Shown here piece by piece: positions 23,401 through 35,146 of a stretch of 64,000 bases of DNA (within the stretch, counting starts at the first letter, position 1; each line of letters begins with the position of its first letter). The DNA is from Adiantum capillus-veneris (lineage: Eukaryota > Streptophyta > Polypodiopsida > Polypodiales > Pteridaceae), in the NCBI GenBank assembly GCA_014529385.2, contig CM043968.1:22759013-22823012 (forward strand). Reading direction: 5' to 3'. A program made the position numbers and the translations under genes. The notes under the pieces were generated by a model that searched no databases, was not told the DNA's origin, and worked only from the letters and a program-made list of their open reading frames with translations.

Positions 23401-23944
23401 CTTCTACACCTGCTATGTTCAAACCATCTGGAGGTGCAGAATTACTCAAAGCTGTGCGAAAAGTGTCCCAACTTTCCGGCAATGTGATCAACAGGAACAT
23501 AGCTCTAACAGGTTCATCAAACTTGACACCTTGAGCTGACAACTGACTGTAGATTGTGTTGAATTCATTCAGATGATTGGACATAGGTGTCCCTTCTTTC
23601 ATCTTCAAGTCAACAAGCTTCTTAAGCCAGTATACCTGTGAAGCTGCACTCTGCTTCTCATAAAGATCACTCAGCTTTAACCATGCTTGATAAGCCGACA
23701 TCTCGTCTGCTACATTGAAGTAAACGCTTTCTGCGAAAGTCAGCATAATGGTAGAAAGTGCCAATTCATCCATTTCGCTCCATTCATCTTTGTCCATATC
23801 TTCTGGTTTTATCCCCTTGAGCTTTATAGGTTTTATCTGCTTCTTTTGTACCAACACGTGCCAAATCTGCTTCTTCCACAATGGGAAATTGGTTCAGTCC
23901 AGCTTCTTGATATTGTAAAGAGCAGTGTCCTGTGATCCAGCCAT
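20413..23944 (-). pseudogene. gag-pol: copia-1 gag-pol polyprotein, nearly intact but broken
   Basis: The true start is the ATG at 23944-23942 (MAGSQDTALYNIKKLD), followed by an in-frame TGA at 23896-23894. The frame then stays open to ~21410 and contains: gag; zinc knuckle CYHCGKKGHMKRDC; protease WIIDSGASLHVS; integrase HHCC region, SDLCGPMP, DNGGEY and NGVAERMNRT. A one-base indel near 21420, within KNR-TWKLVKLPQG, shifts the frame. The RT then continues with DVKTAFLHGDLD, LYVDDMLIAG and TRPDIAFAVG to GFTDSD, where homology stops. Only these two small lesions and the 3' truncation disable it, so it is comparatively young. Confidence 0.93.
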
Positions 23945-24968
23945 AGCTACGCTTCACAGTGGTTTACTTTCCTGGGAAAAATTCGGCAGAGTTTCCCCTG
24001 TAAACTGACCTTTGAACCAATATCAACCTGTCAAATGAACCAAGAAAGCTTCAGATTCTGCATAAATTTTGGCAGAGTCTCCTTTGTAAAATGGCTCTGG
24101 TGTACTCAAAAAACAGACCAAAAACATCTCAAAAAAAAAACACTGTCTCTCTGACACTGTAAGTTGCGGGTAAACCTGTCCTGCACATGTACTATCTCTC
24201 ACTGTCCTGTAAGCATAGACTGTGACAATGCCTCAACGGCAGTAAAGCAAAGATGCAATCCCAACTGTCTAACTCACAGTCAATACATCCTAGATGCCTA
24301 TCTAAGGGTGCTCGAGGGATCGCTCCAAGACCTGTATCACCGAAAGGATCTCAACATTCGAGAATCCCCCAGCTCAATAAAAACTCACTCGACCCTCAAC
24401 AAAGGCTGCAGTAAATCTGACAGTACATAGACTTCCCACAAAGTCATACATCCACAAATTTCCCACTGTATGCTGTAACCGCTGCGGCAGTTGTTTGCTG
24501 CGTGACTCACAGCCAGCAAACCCTCAACAAACATACATCATCTCTGACAATACATCCCATGTGGAAGTACCTACAATGTCAGGATGAAATCTGGAATATC
24601 AAGCAGCAAACACAAGCTACCTGATGAACTAGTGGATGTCGCCTACAGTCTGTGTGTAGATGCGCCCGTGTCGTATGTGACACGCCTCCAAGAACTGTGA
24701 GCCGTCCTTCGATGTGTAGACATCCACAAATCAACACTCTGGGAGTGTCGATATCCTCAGCACCTATAGTCGTAGGCCGAAAACCCCAAATTTGCAGAGT
24801 CGGATCTGCACCCGCTGAGACCACGTAGTCGAAAATGGCTTGCGCAGACCTTTGTCGAAGCCGAACGTTGGCCGTGTCTTCGCCTGTCGAATTTCACTCC
24901 AGTCTGAGCTGGTGACTCTAGCCTCCTGTAGTGCTGCCCGGAGCCTCGATCTGAGCTCTGATACGAGT
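23945..24968 (-). other. copia-1 leader and primer binding site
   Basis: Directly inside the LTR, the minus strand reads ACTCGTATCAGAGCTC (24968 downward). TATCAGAGC is the standard complement of the initiator tRNA-Met 3' end. The following ~1 kb to the gag start has no ORF worth calling and is the untranslated leader. Confidence 0.8.
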
Positions 24969-25160
24969 TGAAGGAGTACGAGCGAAAGTGCGACGCGAGA
25001 GAGAGTGCGAGAAGAAGAGCACGACGATATGGTGAACTCGCTCTACTGTAATGTGTAGAGCATAGTGATTTCTTATTAGGTTTTTACAAAAGAATATGTG
25101 TACATACCTGGCGGCCCGCCCACTTACCTGGGAAACCACATTGGGCTTTATACCCCAACA
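24969..25160 (-). repeat. 5' LTR of copia-1 (192 bp)
   Basis: On the minus strand it starts TGTTGGGGTATAAAGCCC at 25160 and ends GTACTCCTTCA at 24969. TATAAAG a few bases in is a plausible core promoter. TG...CA ends and the adjacent primer site fix both boundaries. The short LTR length is ordinary for copia. Confidence 0.88.
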
Positions 25161-26422
25161 CCACTGAGGTAGAGGAAATTCCTCTTGACAGCCTACCAAT
25201 GCTTAGACCGTGGGCTATGCATAAATCTGTTGACCTATGAGACTGCAAACCAAATATCTGGCCTTGTGTTGCATACATAAATGAGGAATCCAATAGAAGT
25301 TTGGTAAAGAGTGACATTTGCAAGATCACTCGCATCATGAAGACTCAATTTCAAACCTGTTTCCATGGGAGTGGCAATAGGTTTGCAATCCTCAAGTCCA
25401 AACTTACATAGCAATGTCTCTATGTAACTTTTCTAACACAAGGAAATACCACCATCACACTGCTTGAACTGTATACCCAAGTAATGATGCAACAACCCCA
25501 AATCTTGAACTGTATACCCAAGTAATGATGCAACAACCCCAAATCTTTCATCTTGAAAGTTGCATTCAAATCAGCCTTTAAATTCAGCAATATGTCTCTC
25601 ATTTGGTCCAGTGAGCAGCAAATCATCTACATAAAGAACCACAATGAGAAGTACATCACCCTCATGCTTTACGTACAATGTGCTTTCTGTTGGATTGTTA
25701 CGGAAGCCTTGTTTGACCAAATGAGTGTCTTCTCATACCAAGCACGAGGAGATTTCATAAACCCATACAAAGCCTTCTTACATCTGCATACTTTGTTCTT
25801 GTTCTTTCTTGACAAAACCGCGAGGCTGCGTTAGATTAACTTCCTCAGATATGTCAGCATTCAAGAAAGCAGTAACAATGTCTGATTGATGTACATCCCA
25901 GACAAGTGGGCACAAAAGTCTTTTCATAATCTATGCATTTTTGCTGTGCATAACCTTTTGGAACAATTCGAGCCTTATGGCAATTGATCTCACCATCCGG
26001 CTTGCATTTCAACTTGTAAACCCACTTCATACCAATGGCCTTTTGCCAAGAGGCAAATCACATAAAGTCCATGTGTCATTTTGTATAAGTGCATCATATT
26101 CTAATTGCATGGCAGCCATCCAATTTTTTGAATTTATTGCTTTATCAAAGGACAAAGGTTCCTCAACATCATGTAAGCTAGACACAGCCAAAGCATAAGA
26201 ATCTAATGCATAAGATGCCTGGTGAGAGCGTGAACGAGTACGACTAGACAAAGGTGCATCCAATTTACTATCACGCAATGTATGCACCAGCCATTTGGAC
26301 ATACCTCTAGCCTGCTCATTTTCAACACTTTCCTCATCAAGTACATCATGTACATCTGCATCAGTAAAACAGGCTGATCTGCAACATTTTTGGAACCCCC
26401 ATAGGCTGTACATTTGCCTCAT
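25161..26422 (-). pseudogene. copia-2 reverse transcriptase fragment
   Basis: In shifting frames: AINSKNWMAAMQLEYDALIQ near 26130; SDIVTAFLNADI near 25870; LYVDDLLLTG near 25630; then ETGLKLSLHDASD and YVCNTRPDIWFAVS. The last motif ends in FLYLSG at 25161, where RNase H should follow but copia-1's LTR begins. A 41-base tandem duplication (25463-25544) adds a further frameshift. Confidence 0.85.
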
Positions 26423-26487
26423 TGGAATTTACATTCAAACTTCCACCACTGAAAAGAGGCAACAAAGTGTCATAAATGTCTGTGAGC

Positions 26488-27798
26488 TTACATTACTGTG
26501 TCTCTAGTACATGATAGCAAGGGCTGAACATAATCTTCCACAAACACTACATCCCGTGAAACCAAAATGCGCTTTGTTTGTGGATGATACAACTTGTAAC
26601 CTTTGCTTTCAGCACTATAACCAACAAAAATACATTTGACAGCCTTATCATCCAATTTTCTGTGCTGTGTTTGTGGCACCAAAGCATATGCCAAACAGCC
26701 AAAAACATCCATGTGCTCAGTAGAAGGCTTTTTATCATGCCATGCTTCATTTGGAGTAATAGACTGCAAAGCTTTTGTAGGACACCTGTTTAGTACACAA
26801 GTGGAACACATGATGGCCTCAAGCCAAAAGGAATGCGGCAAAGCTTGACTTTTGACCATACATCATGCCATTTCCGTAAGTGACATGTTTTTCCTCTTAG
26901 AAACACCATTTTGCTGAGGCGTGTAAGGCAGTGTACATTGGTGGTTTATCCCACGACTAGCCAAAAATGCATTAAATTCATGAGACATATACTCCCCCCC
27001 TCGATCGGAACGGAGGGTGCCCATAGTACATTTTGAGACATTTTCAACCATACATTTTGAGCCATAAACAGAAATTTTTTGAAGCACATAAAAACTTCAG
27101 ACTTTGCTTTAAGCGGAAATACCCATGCATGCCTGGAGTAATCATGTAATTGCCCAAGGACGGAGTTTGCAGGGCCCACAAACATTTCTTTGCACAAGCT
27201 ACAACCTGCAGGTGGACCTAACTGAACCATCCTTTGGAAACTTTCAACGCTACATCTTACCCAAAATACAACCTTCACAAGCATGTTTGACAGGTGCTTC
27301 AAGAGGCGGCGAAGAAGCAACCATATCAAATTTTTGCAAACGCAGCAAACTCACAAAATTTAGATGACCAAAACGTGCATGCCAAAGTTTTGCATCTGAA
27401 ATAGCCCTTGAATCTGCAACTGCATTTGCAAAATTTTATCCACACTTGTCATACAAAGTGAGATTATACAACCCACAGCACAAAAGGCTAGATGCAACAA
27501 TTTCATCCAAAACTGAGATCATGAAATGTACATTTGTTATCCACCAATTGACTACAAGTCCAAGTCTAGCAAGTGCAGAGACAGACAAAAGATTCTTCTT
27601 GATCCTAGGTACATAAAGTGCATCAACAAGTGTGAAAGAACTACCATTTGCAGCAGTAAACACAATCTTTCCAACTCCTTGAACCGGATAAGAGGCATTG
27701 TTGGCACAAGTGACTGAATTCCCATGAGGGACAGACTCGAGAGAGGTGAACAATTCACGATGTGAGGTAATGTGCTTTGTAGCACCACTATCAAAATA
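26488..27798 (-). pseudogene. copia-2 protease and integrase
   Basis: The protease active-site segment YFDSGATKHIT follows an in-frame TAG at ~27800. Then come VPRIKKNLLSVSAL, the integrase zinc region HACEGCILGKM, RSDRGGEY near 27010, TPQQNGVSKRKNMS near 26900, and WHDKKPSTEHMDVFGCLAYA near 26730. Order and motifs are those of a copia pol. At least three frame changes make it non-functional. Confidence 0.88.
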
Positions 27799-28894
27799 CT
27801 ACGCATGTGAATCTGTAGCAACTGACATGCATGCATCATGAACAACATGATTGTAAGGGCACTCTGAACTAAAAGCCCATTCTGCATTAACATCAGCATC
27901 ATAGTCTCCTTTCACAGAAGACTCAACAATGGCCGCATTTGTAGTGGAACTAGCATTTGTAGTGGAACCACTCTCTTTCTTCTTAGCCTCTTTGGCCTTC
28001 AACTTAGGACACTGCTTGATCAAGTGATCATTAGCTTTACAATAATGGCAACACATCTTCTTTTTACCCTTATCACCAAAATTTCCAGACGAATTGCTGT
28101 GAGCAGAAGCATTAGGAACAGGTGATTTTCCACTCACAGAAGAACCATAAGAAGTGGCATTGTTGTTACCACCCTTTCTTTGAGCAGCAATTAAAGTCTG
28201 TTCAACTGCATGCTGTCTAGTCTTGTTTTTTTTGGAAAGTGACTCTTGCAACAACAATATGCATAATGCATCAAAATTGACAACTTCAGGATTTTCTTGG
28301 GTCATGAGTCTCCAAGTACTTGCAAAAGTATGGTAGGAATCTGGCAAGGCATCAAGAATAGTCTGTACAAGGGAACTATCTAAAATGACTTCACCTGCAG
28401 AAATAAGTTGCTCATTGATATTCTTGACACAAGCAAGGGAAGTGTCCATATCATCTTCTTCATGCATAATCTTCGACTCCAGCTCTTTTCGCAGCAATGC
28501 AATTTTTGCCTCATTGCGGCTTGCGTAAAGACCAACCAGAATATCCCAAGCCTGTTTTGTAGATTTTGCTGAACGAATGTGAGGAGTAATGGCCCGCTTC
28601 ACAACAACACAATCAATGCATGAGCATGCGCATCATTTACATCGCAATGAGCTTGTTTTGCTGTAGGCAAAACAACTCTAATAGCAGCAATCCTTGCAGC
28701 AAGACCTGCCACATCCTTAAACATTGCCTACATCCTCAGAACCAGGACGTACATCAATGCCTTGCACAATAATTCTAGATGCCCTTTGACACAAGAACAT
28801 GTTGACTCATGTAAGCCCACATAGGGTAATTGTCCCCATCCAATTTATCCTCAGCAGCAAACATCTTGAACACATCTGTGTTGTTGTCAGCCAT
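27799..28894 (-). pseudogene. copia-2 gag with zinc knuckle
   Basis: The likely start is the ATG at 28894-28892 (MADNNTDVFKMFAAEDKLDG), with a stop after HVLVSKGI. The frame reopens to 27799: STKQAWDILVGLYASRNEAK, LDALPDSYHTFASTW, then zinc knuckle CHYCKANDHLIKQC and a Ser/Thr-rich tail with a repeated NASSTTNA-like segment. Gag forms the particle that packages element RNA. Confidence 0.88.
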
Positions 28895-29257
28895 GGAAAA
28901 TGCGTGCATCTGATGTGAAAACTACCCAAAATGAGGAGAAACTGAGTGAGACCATCACATGCTATATATCAAAACCCGCAGTAGACCGTATGAGACCTGT
29001 TATGCAGTATTTGGCATTGACAAAATTTTTGTACAAAATGAAAAAATTGCCTGTGCAGACCTGGCTGTAGTTCAAACGGAGGCCGAAATGAGCCCGAATA
29101 AAAAATCTGAGCAAACTGAGCTCAACAAGCTCACCCGAAATTTTTGTTGACCTACGAATGCTTGCCAAAGCTCATTGAAATCGGAGAAAATGAGCAGGCA
29201 TGTGCTAGAGCTACTGGCGACTAAGCCCGGGCGGACGCAACCTGCTCTGATACCAAT
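28895..29257 (-). other. copia-2 leader and primer binding site
   Basis: The minus strand just inside the LTR reads ATTGGTATCAGAGCAGG (29257 downward), a perfect tRNA-Met type primer site. The rest of this ~360-base leader has no gene. Confidence 0.88.
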
Positions 29258-29460
29258 TGTTGGAATTAGGGTTTTAGAAAAACACATAGCTTGGAGAAGA
29301 CGAAGGAAGCTCAAGGCACACAAGAGAGAGTGTGTTATTGAGTGTGCAATGAAAAGATAGATAGCCCTAGAGTGATGGGCGTATATATCAATGCACGGGG
29401 GAAAAAACCTCCTAAAGAGGGAAAAAATGCCCTGACGGTCCTAGTGTGTTCACAGACATC
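29258..29460 (-). repeat. 5' LTR of copia-2 (~200 bp, outer end approximate)
   Basis: The inner end is exact: minus-strand ...AATTCCAACA meets the primer site at 29258. The outer TG end is one of two candidates near 29450-29460 (TGTCTGTGAACACAC or TGTGAACACAC). LINE sequence begins within about 20 bases beyond. Confidence 0.7.
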
Positions 29461-29469
29461 ATTACCACA

Positions 29470-30106
29470 TCTATATGGTAACAATTACACGAAGGTATTT
29501 CTATGGAAGGTTATTTGGGGTGCTCGATCGACATGGGTAAAGATACAAGAGAGAGGGATATGGCCAGATCAATGCTTGGGGTGCAGGTTATCTAGTGAGG
29601 ATCTAGCCCACCTGTTCATGGAATGCCCTGCTATTAGATGCCTCGCAGGGAAAATATAAGGACATGGAAAATTGATTTTATCAACACATATTTACTCCTT
29701 GGAGGTAAGAAGTTGGAAAGTCCTACCCTCCTCATCAACACTCAAACTCTCAGGTACTTCTTCTTCCATAATGTATGGAAGACGAGGAACCGCCAGCTGT
29801 TTGAAGGAGATCCTAAGGTGGCAAGCTTCGTAGAGATTGTACAAGAAAGAAAAGTGCTAATAAGGTCGCTCGAGCGCAAGCAGAACTTGGATGATTGGTC
29901 TAGGACTACCATGCCTTGTTGTCAGCAGACGATAAGTAAAGCCTAAAAATTTTGTTCACATTCTATGGTGATAGGCCTCATTGCGAGACGGTAAACATCT
30001 AGCTTGTAAACGTATGCACCTCAAGGTTCGACTCGAGTTTGAGGTTGGTTCTATAAAATTATGATATGAGTAATACAATCCACTCACGAGTTGTGAGTTC
30101 CCCCCC

Positions 30107-30137
<31 letters not shown>

Positions 30138-30146
30138 AAAAAAAAA
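29470..30146 (+). pseudogene. LINE 3' end: zinc-binding RT domain, tail and C28-A19
   Basis: Reads TKVFLWKVIWGARSTW, then CLGCRLSSEDLAHLFMECPA, the zf-RVT domain found after the RT in plant L1-like elements. A shifted frame follows with LLGGKKLESPTLLINTQTLR and FFFHNVWKTRNRQLF. The element ends with 28 C (30100-30127) and 19 A (30128-30146), the A-tail of a LINE insertion. A tRNA box-B-like GGTTCGACTCGAG at ~30022 sits in the 3' untranslated part. Confidence 0.82.
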
Positions 30147-30169
30147 GATGTTTTGAAAGGTTTTTCCTT

Positions 30170-30620
30170 TTTTGAGATTGGGGAGACCTAATAGCACAAC
30201 CAAAAAATTATAAATTTTTGCAATACTCGCATCAAGCCATGACAGTTACAAAGGGTCATAACAACACTGGCTCACAGGGGAGCCACCCCATGGAAATGAA
30301 TGAGCCCACAAAGCCTTGTTCCACTCGTCAGATTTCCTCTGTTTCCCAACAACGAGGATTGCCACCTTGCTTTTTTGGATTATCTGTGAGTTGTTACAAT
30401 GGTGTTCTTGAAAATCCGAGAATTCCTTTTCGTCCATACATGTTTAAAGTAAAAAAATCTCAGTACTTGCATTACAATAAGTAGCACTTGGATCTTAAAC
30501 ACTTTCCCTCCCAAGAAAAGATTGTTCTTGTAGAATCCGATATTTCCGGGCTTTTTGAACCATTTTGCAAATTTTTCCTGAAAGGCCACAAATCGCCGAG
30601 CACTCCAACATGCTTAATTC
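30170..30620 (-). pseudogene. LINE 3' fragment, minus copy
   Basis: The minus-strand frame FAKWFKKPGNIGFYKNNLFL, then GGKVFKIQVLLIVMQVLR and HVWTKRNSRIF, matches the segment after zf-RVT in the copies at 29650-29800 and 31060-31260. It is 5'-truncated and followed by a 3' untranslated region similar to 30790-30960. Confidence 0.75.
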
Positions 30621-30779
30621 CCTAAAACTTGATACTTTTTCTTGTTTCACTTAATGAAAGAATGATGAGATTTCTTTTTCTTCTTTTGTCTATGAGGATA
30701 TGTTTTCTTTTGGTACGAGAATAAGCATACTCTCAAAATAAGCATGATGGCGTGATATTATAAACTTTTTTTTTTTGCA

Positions 30780-33700
30780 AATTTCACAATATGTGAGAGG
30801 TTATATCAATAAGAAGAAACCATTACATTAGCACCATGCTCAAATCGAGCCATGACAAAAAAATAATTCCAAGAGACCAATGATCATGCTTTCACAAGGA
30901 GCCACAACCTTGCATCCATCGTAACATATACAACAGCCTTAAATCAAGGCAAAACATGATATAAAGACCGCACATGGGGTCCTGATGATGAGAGCTAGCC
31001 TATTCCATTCATTTGAATTCTTGCTTTTTCCAAACACAATAATAGTTTCCCTGCTTTCTTAGATAATCTTTGAGAAGTTGGCAATAGAGAGATCCTTGTT
31101 GAACACTCTCGCCAGTTTCTTGGCCTTCCAAATTTGGTGGAAGAAGAAAAATCTAACAAATTGAGTACATATAAGAAGTGCTTGGGTTTTCCTCCTTTTC
31201 CCTCCTAGAAACAAATAATTCTTAGAGAACCCTATCGTCCAAGTCCTTTGGATCCACTTGCATATCTTACCTGCCATGACTCTAATCCCCAGGCACTCAT
31301 TGAATAGGTGGGTCAGGTCCTTCCTTGCTGTTTTGTAACCTAAGAACCTATCCGAGTCGATACCACAAGCTAGGATCTTGTCTCCTATTAGCTTGGTCCC
31401 CCATTGCACCTTCCACAAGAAAGTCTTCATTGCAGAGGCTATTGTGGATCCTAGATGTTCTTTGTAGTTTCCACCCAATGATCCTTTGGCCATTGTATAC
31501 CCCAATGTTTGTTGAGGGGGGTGAACCAATCCGCCTTGTGCATAAGAGCGTAGTATATGCCCCTCATGTGTGGTTTCAAAAATAGCCACTTTGGGGTCAT
31601 CGCCAGACTTTCCACTCACGACTGGGTATGTAGAGGGGCATCAAGAGATAGACTAGTCTTTCCATAGCTTTTCGATCAACAATCTCTCAGTGCCGTTGAG
31701 GTGAAGCTGGGCAGCCAATTGGTCTATCTCTTTTGAGCTCAGGCTATTGACATTCAAGAAGTGGGACAATTGATGGAGTCCTTTGTTATTCACCTTTTTG
31801 GAAATCTCTCTCCAATAAGGGTTCAATAGTACTCTAGTAGCTTTAGAGAGCCATGGGGACCAATGTGTATGGATATATGGAAGTATATGGTTATCTCTCC
31901 CCACTCTAATGTCTCATTTGATCTGCTGCACTTGCACACCAGCTCGCTCGTTGCTCCACCTAGTCTCAGATTGGTTCACTGAGGGGCTAGGAGTTTGTCA
32001 TGAACCTCTATCCCTTTTCACTACCCCCCTTTAGAATATACCTTCACCTGGTCCATCATATCCTTGGTCATAATATCCCATGCATGGTCTTGCTTCACAA
32101 TCATGACCATAAACTTGGCACATTAGGCCTCAACATGAACAATAGGGTTGAGAATCCCTATATCACCTTGTTCCACTAGTCTAGCAAGTGAATCCCATTT
32201 TTCCCACTGCCAAGGCACTGAGGCTTTGGTGTTATTTTTCCATTAAAACCTTTTCACCAGTTTCAAGAACTCTTTTCAATTACATTTGGCTAGTTTGAGG
32301 AGCAAACTAGTGAAGGCAATGTAAGGGAGCATGTAGGAGATTATCTCTTTAACCCAACTCAAGAATGGAAGCAGCACATACTCCTACCTTCTCATTCTAC
32401 TCCTAACCTTTTCTAAGTCCATTGGAACCTTTGCATGTGCATTCTATCCACCCGAAGGGGGCTCCCAGATGTTGAAATTGAAAGATATTTCCTTTTGAGA
32501 CAATCTCTCCTATTCAAAAAGACAAGTTAAAAGAGTTGTTCTTAGACAGAGAGATTAGCCTTGACTTCTAAATATTTCACTTTGAACCTGAGGCCACGAT
32601 GAATGTTTGCACAATCTCTAGAGCCTTCCGGACAACCTAGGGGCAAGCTTTCAAGATGAGGAGGGAGTCGTCCACAAATAGCTTTGCCAGGAGCAGGTTG
32701 TTGTCAGGCAAGGTCAACCCTTGGATATCCCCTCTTGCATCATTAGCTTCGAGCATAGTAACCAAAGGATACAAGCCAATGGTGAACAGCAAGGGGGCAT
32801 CTTTGTTTGATTGATCTTTTGACTTTGAAAGAGCTCACAATTCTATCATGGAATAGAAGCTTTGAATGGCTACCAGCTCCTAGAGTCTGAACCAATTGAA
32901 AAAGCCGAGAACCAAAGCCCAACGCTTTCATGAAATCTTCTATGAATGACCAAAAACTTCTATTATAAACCTTGTCCAGGTCAAGCTATAGCAGAATGCA
33001 CTCTTTCTTAAAGAGGTTTTTATACTCGATGCCAACCGTTGCTGCCAAAATATTGTTATAGATCGACCTTCGTTTTTTGAAATCATGCTGATGGAGGGAG
33101 TTGGTTTTGTCTAGCAAGGTAGAGATCCTAAGGGCGATAGCTTTGGAGATGATTTTATATGCCACATACATCATAGAGATGAGACAACACTATTGCTTTA
33201 GTTGACTGTAGCATACTTGCTTTGGATAGGTTTTATGAGCCCTCTCTTCATGCTAGGATCCAAAGTCCCTTTCGTAGTACTTGATTAGCCCTACTCGTGA
33301 TAGGGAGCTTGAGATCGTCGCAAAACTCTATGAAAAACTCAGTAGTCAAGCTGTCCCAATCATGAGACTTCTCCTTGCTAAAGCTTGTAGCACAAGCGAG
33401 AATTTTTCTTCCGAGAAAGCCTGCTCAAGAAGGTTGGCTTCAAATTGAGAGATCGTCTTGCTGGCACTTGCAACTAGAGATGCTCTAGCCTCATCCACTT
33501 CCTAAGATGGGGCTTCAGGTTGTCCAATTAGTTGTCTCAAATGATTAAGCATCATCGTAGCCATTTCATCTTGGTCTTGTATAGCATTCCCATCCCCATC
33601 TGCAAGCAACGGCACACAACCCCTACTACCCTTGATATTCATGGCCCAAAAAAAGTTTGCTTGATTGGAGGTCTCTGAAAGGTTTCTCTAGATAATACTC

Positions 33701-33870
33701 TGGTCCTCCTAACCTCCTTGAGTTGTTGTTTAGCTAGGTTAGCTTTTGCTTCTAGCCACCTCTTGTGCTCCTCTGCGGATATTATAATCTTTTGAGATTC
33801 TTCTCTTTGCAAAACCTTTTGTAAATGACACTTTGCTCCTCATAAAAGCCAACTCCCAAAGAACACTTTG
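30780..33870 (-). pseudogene. L1-like LINE, long degraded copy
   Basis: Minus-strand order: pre-RT region near 33450-33720 (MLNHLRQLIGQPE, stop, EVDEARASL); RT with NILAATVGIEY and LDLDK near 32980-33060; ALGFGSRLFQLVQTLGAGSHSKLLF near 32850; thumb region near 32040-32460; then LGGNYKEHLGSTIASAMKTF and LWKVQWGTKLIGDK; zf-RVT CLGIRVMAGKIC; ending near 31060 with a 3' untranslated stretch to ~30780. Multiple stops and frame changes kill it. It shares two stop codons with the plus copy at 18779-20395. Confidence 0.85.
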
Positions 33871-33875
33871 AAGGA
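33812..33875 (+). pseudogene. Small LINE RT fragment
   Basis: AAAACCTTTTGTAAATGACA and following bases read LFVNDTLLLIKANSQ in shifting frames. This is the same segment as LVDDTLLLIKENSQ at ~40900. It lies on the opposite strand to the adjoining LINE. Confidence 0.55.
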
Positions 33876-34871
33876 CAAGGGAGCAAGCAAAGCAGAGTAG
33901 GGCTTGGGGCATGCTAGGGTTTCATCCAAACTGCGAACGAAGCAGAGCAGGGAGGTTCGAAGGCTTCTGCTTTGGCAAGGGGTGATTCTCTGCATTCTAT
34001 GGCATCGTGGGTGGGAGCGAACTCAAGTTCTTGGATGGGTTGAGCTATGGGGGTGTCCCGATGGGGGGGACCCCATTCATGTCTCCCCCTGCTTCATCCT
34101 GCCCTCTCAAGTTCCCCTTAATTTTTGGCACCGAGAGAGGTCTTCCTCCCAACTCTTTCCCTGGAGAAATTTGAAGAGTAGTGACTTTTTGCTCGTGGCA
34201 ACATGATTGGATGGCAGTAGAGCAATTTGTGCTGGTGGCATGGACTTGTGGTGGTGTTGGGGCTCGGCCCCCCTTTAAGGCCTATGGATCCTATATGTCA
34301 GTTCCCAGGTTCCTCCTTGAGTGGTGCAAGGCTCTCCCAAAAAGCCCAATTTTGCAGCACGCTTCTCCCCATGCTATAATATAACAATGCTTGTGTGGTT
34401 GTTCAATGCAGGAGAGGGTCCACTCTCTGATGGCACAAATGCCTCTTATCTCCCCAATGTTCTCTCTTTTATTACGAGGAATCTCAATAGATTCGTCCCA
34501 CATGCCTATTTGGAGGAGCACATCTACCTGGCCAAATACCTTTTGATAGGTGTGGGAATCGAACAGTGCACATTTCACCATGGAGCTCCATGCACTATCC
34601 AAGCCACCACATTGGGACTGTTGCACCTGGGGCGTCACTTGTACTTAAGAAAAAATAATTGTTGCTCTTCGCATCCAGTTGGCTCCCCCTCCTATCACTA
34701 TCGACCATCCTTGCTACTCGTCATACTCCTCGCCAGACGCGGCGACACTTACTAACCCATGTCCCCTCAATGGCTCCGTGCCCATCTTTTTCTTTTCTTC
34801 TTCAATCACGAATCGAATCTAGTACAGATTCGGATTAATACAATACTTTCCAAATTCGTAGGCACACGTTT
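33876..34871. other. Unassigned ~1 kb
   Basis: Several frames of 60-145 codons on both strands, none with a recognisable motif or a clearly superior codon pattern. A decayed transposon or captured gene fragment is possible; I see nothing that decides it. Confidence 0.4.
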
Positions 34872-35067
34872 TGCTACAATGAAACTACAAATCTTGGGGC
34901 ATTTTCATTGTGAGGCCTCGTTGACAATAATGCCTTTTCTATACTAATAGATAAAAGGGGAGGGGATTCCCCCCCCCCCGCCACGTGTCGTGAGCAGCTT
35001 CAACCGGCCAGCTCCGGAGGTGTGCGCACTGCAACCTGCCGCTGAGAGAGAGAGAGAGAACTGGGGC

Positions 35068-35146
<79 letters not shown>

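Larger units (their letters stand above)
20413..25160 (-). mobile_element. Ty1/copia element copia-1, 3'-truncated
   Basis: Minus-strand element with 5' LTR (24969-25160), tRNA-Met primer site, ~1-kb leader, and gag-protease-integrase-reverse transcriptase, ending abruptly inside RNase H at about 20413. No 3' LTR is present. Its 5' LTR interrupts the RT of copia-2 exactly at 25160/25161, so copia-1 is the younger of the two. Everything beyond the truncation, including the rest of copia-2, was lost when this end was joined to a LINE. Confidence 0.9.
25161..29460 (-). mobile_element. Ty1/copia element copia-2, interrupted by copia-1
   Basis: Minus-strand element with 5' LTR (29258 to ~29460), tRNA-Met primer site, gag, protease, integrase and part of RT, broken by many frameshifts and stops. 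The RT stops at 25161, where copia-1's LTR begins. Its distal end is gone from the window. It is of a different family from copia-1 (different gag and protease sequences). Confidence 0.88.

Noticed and set aside
30020-30036. Intact tRNA gene
   Set aside because: Only a box B-like motif is present; no acceptor stem or anticodon arm can be folded.
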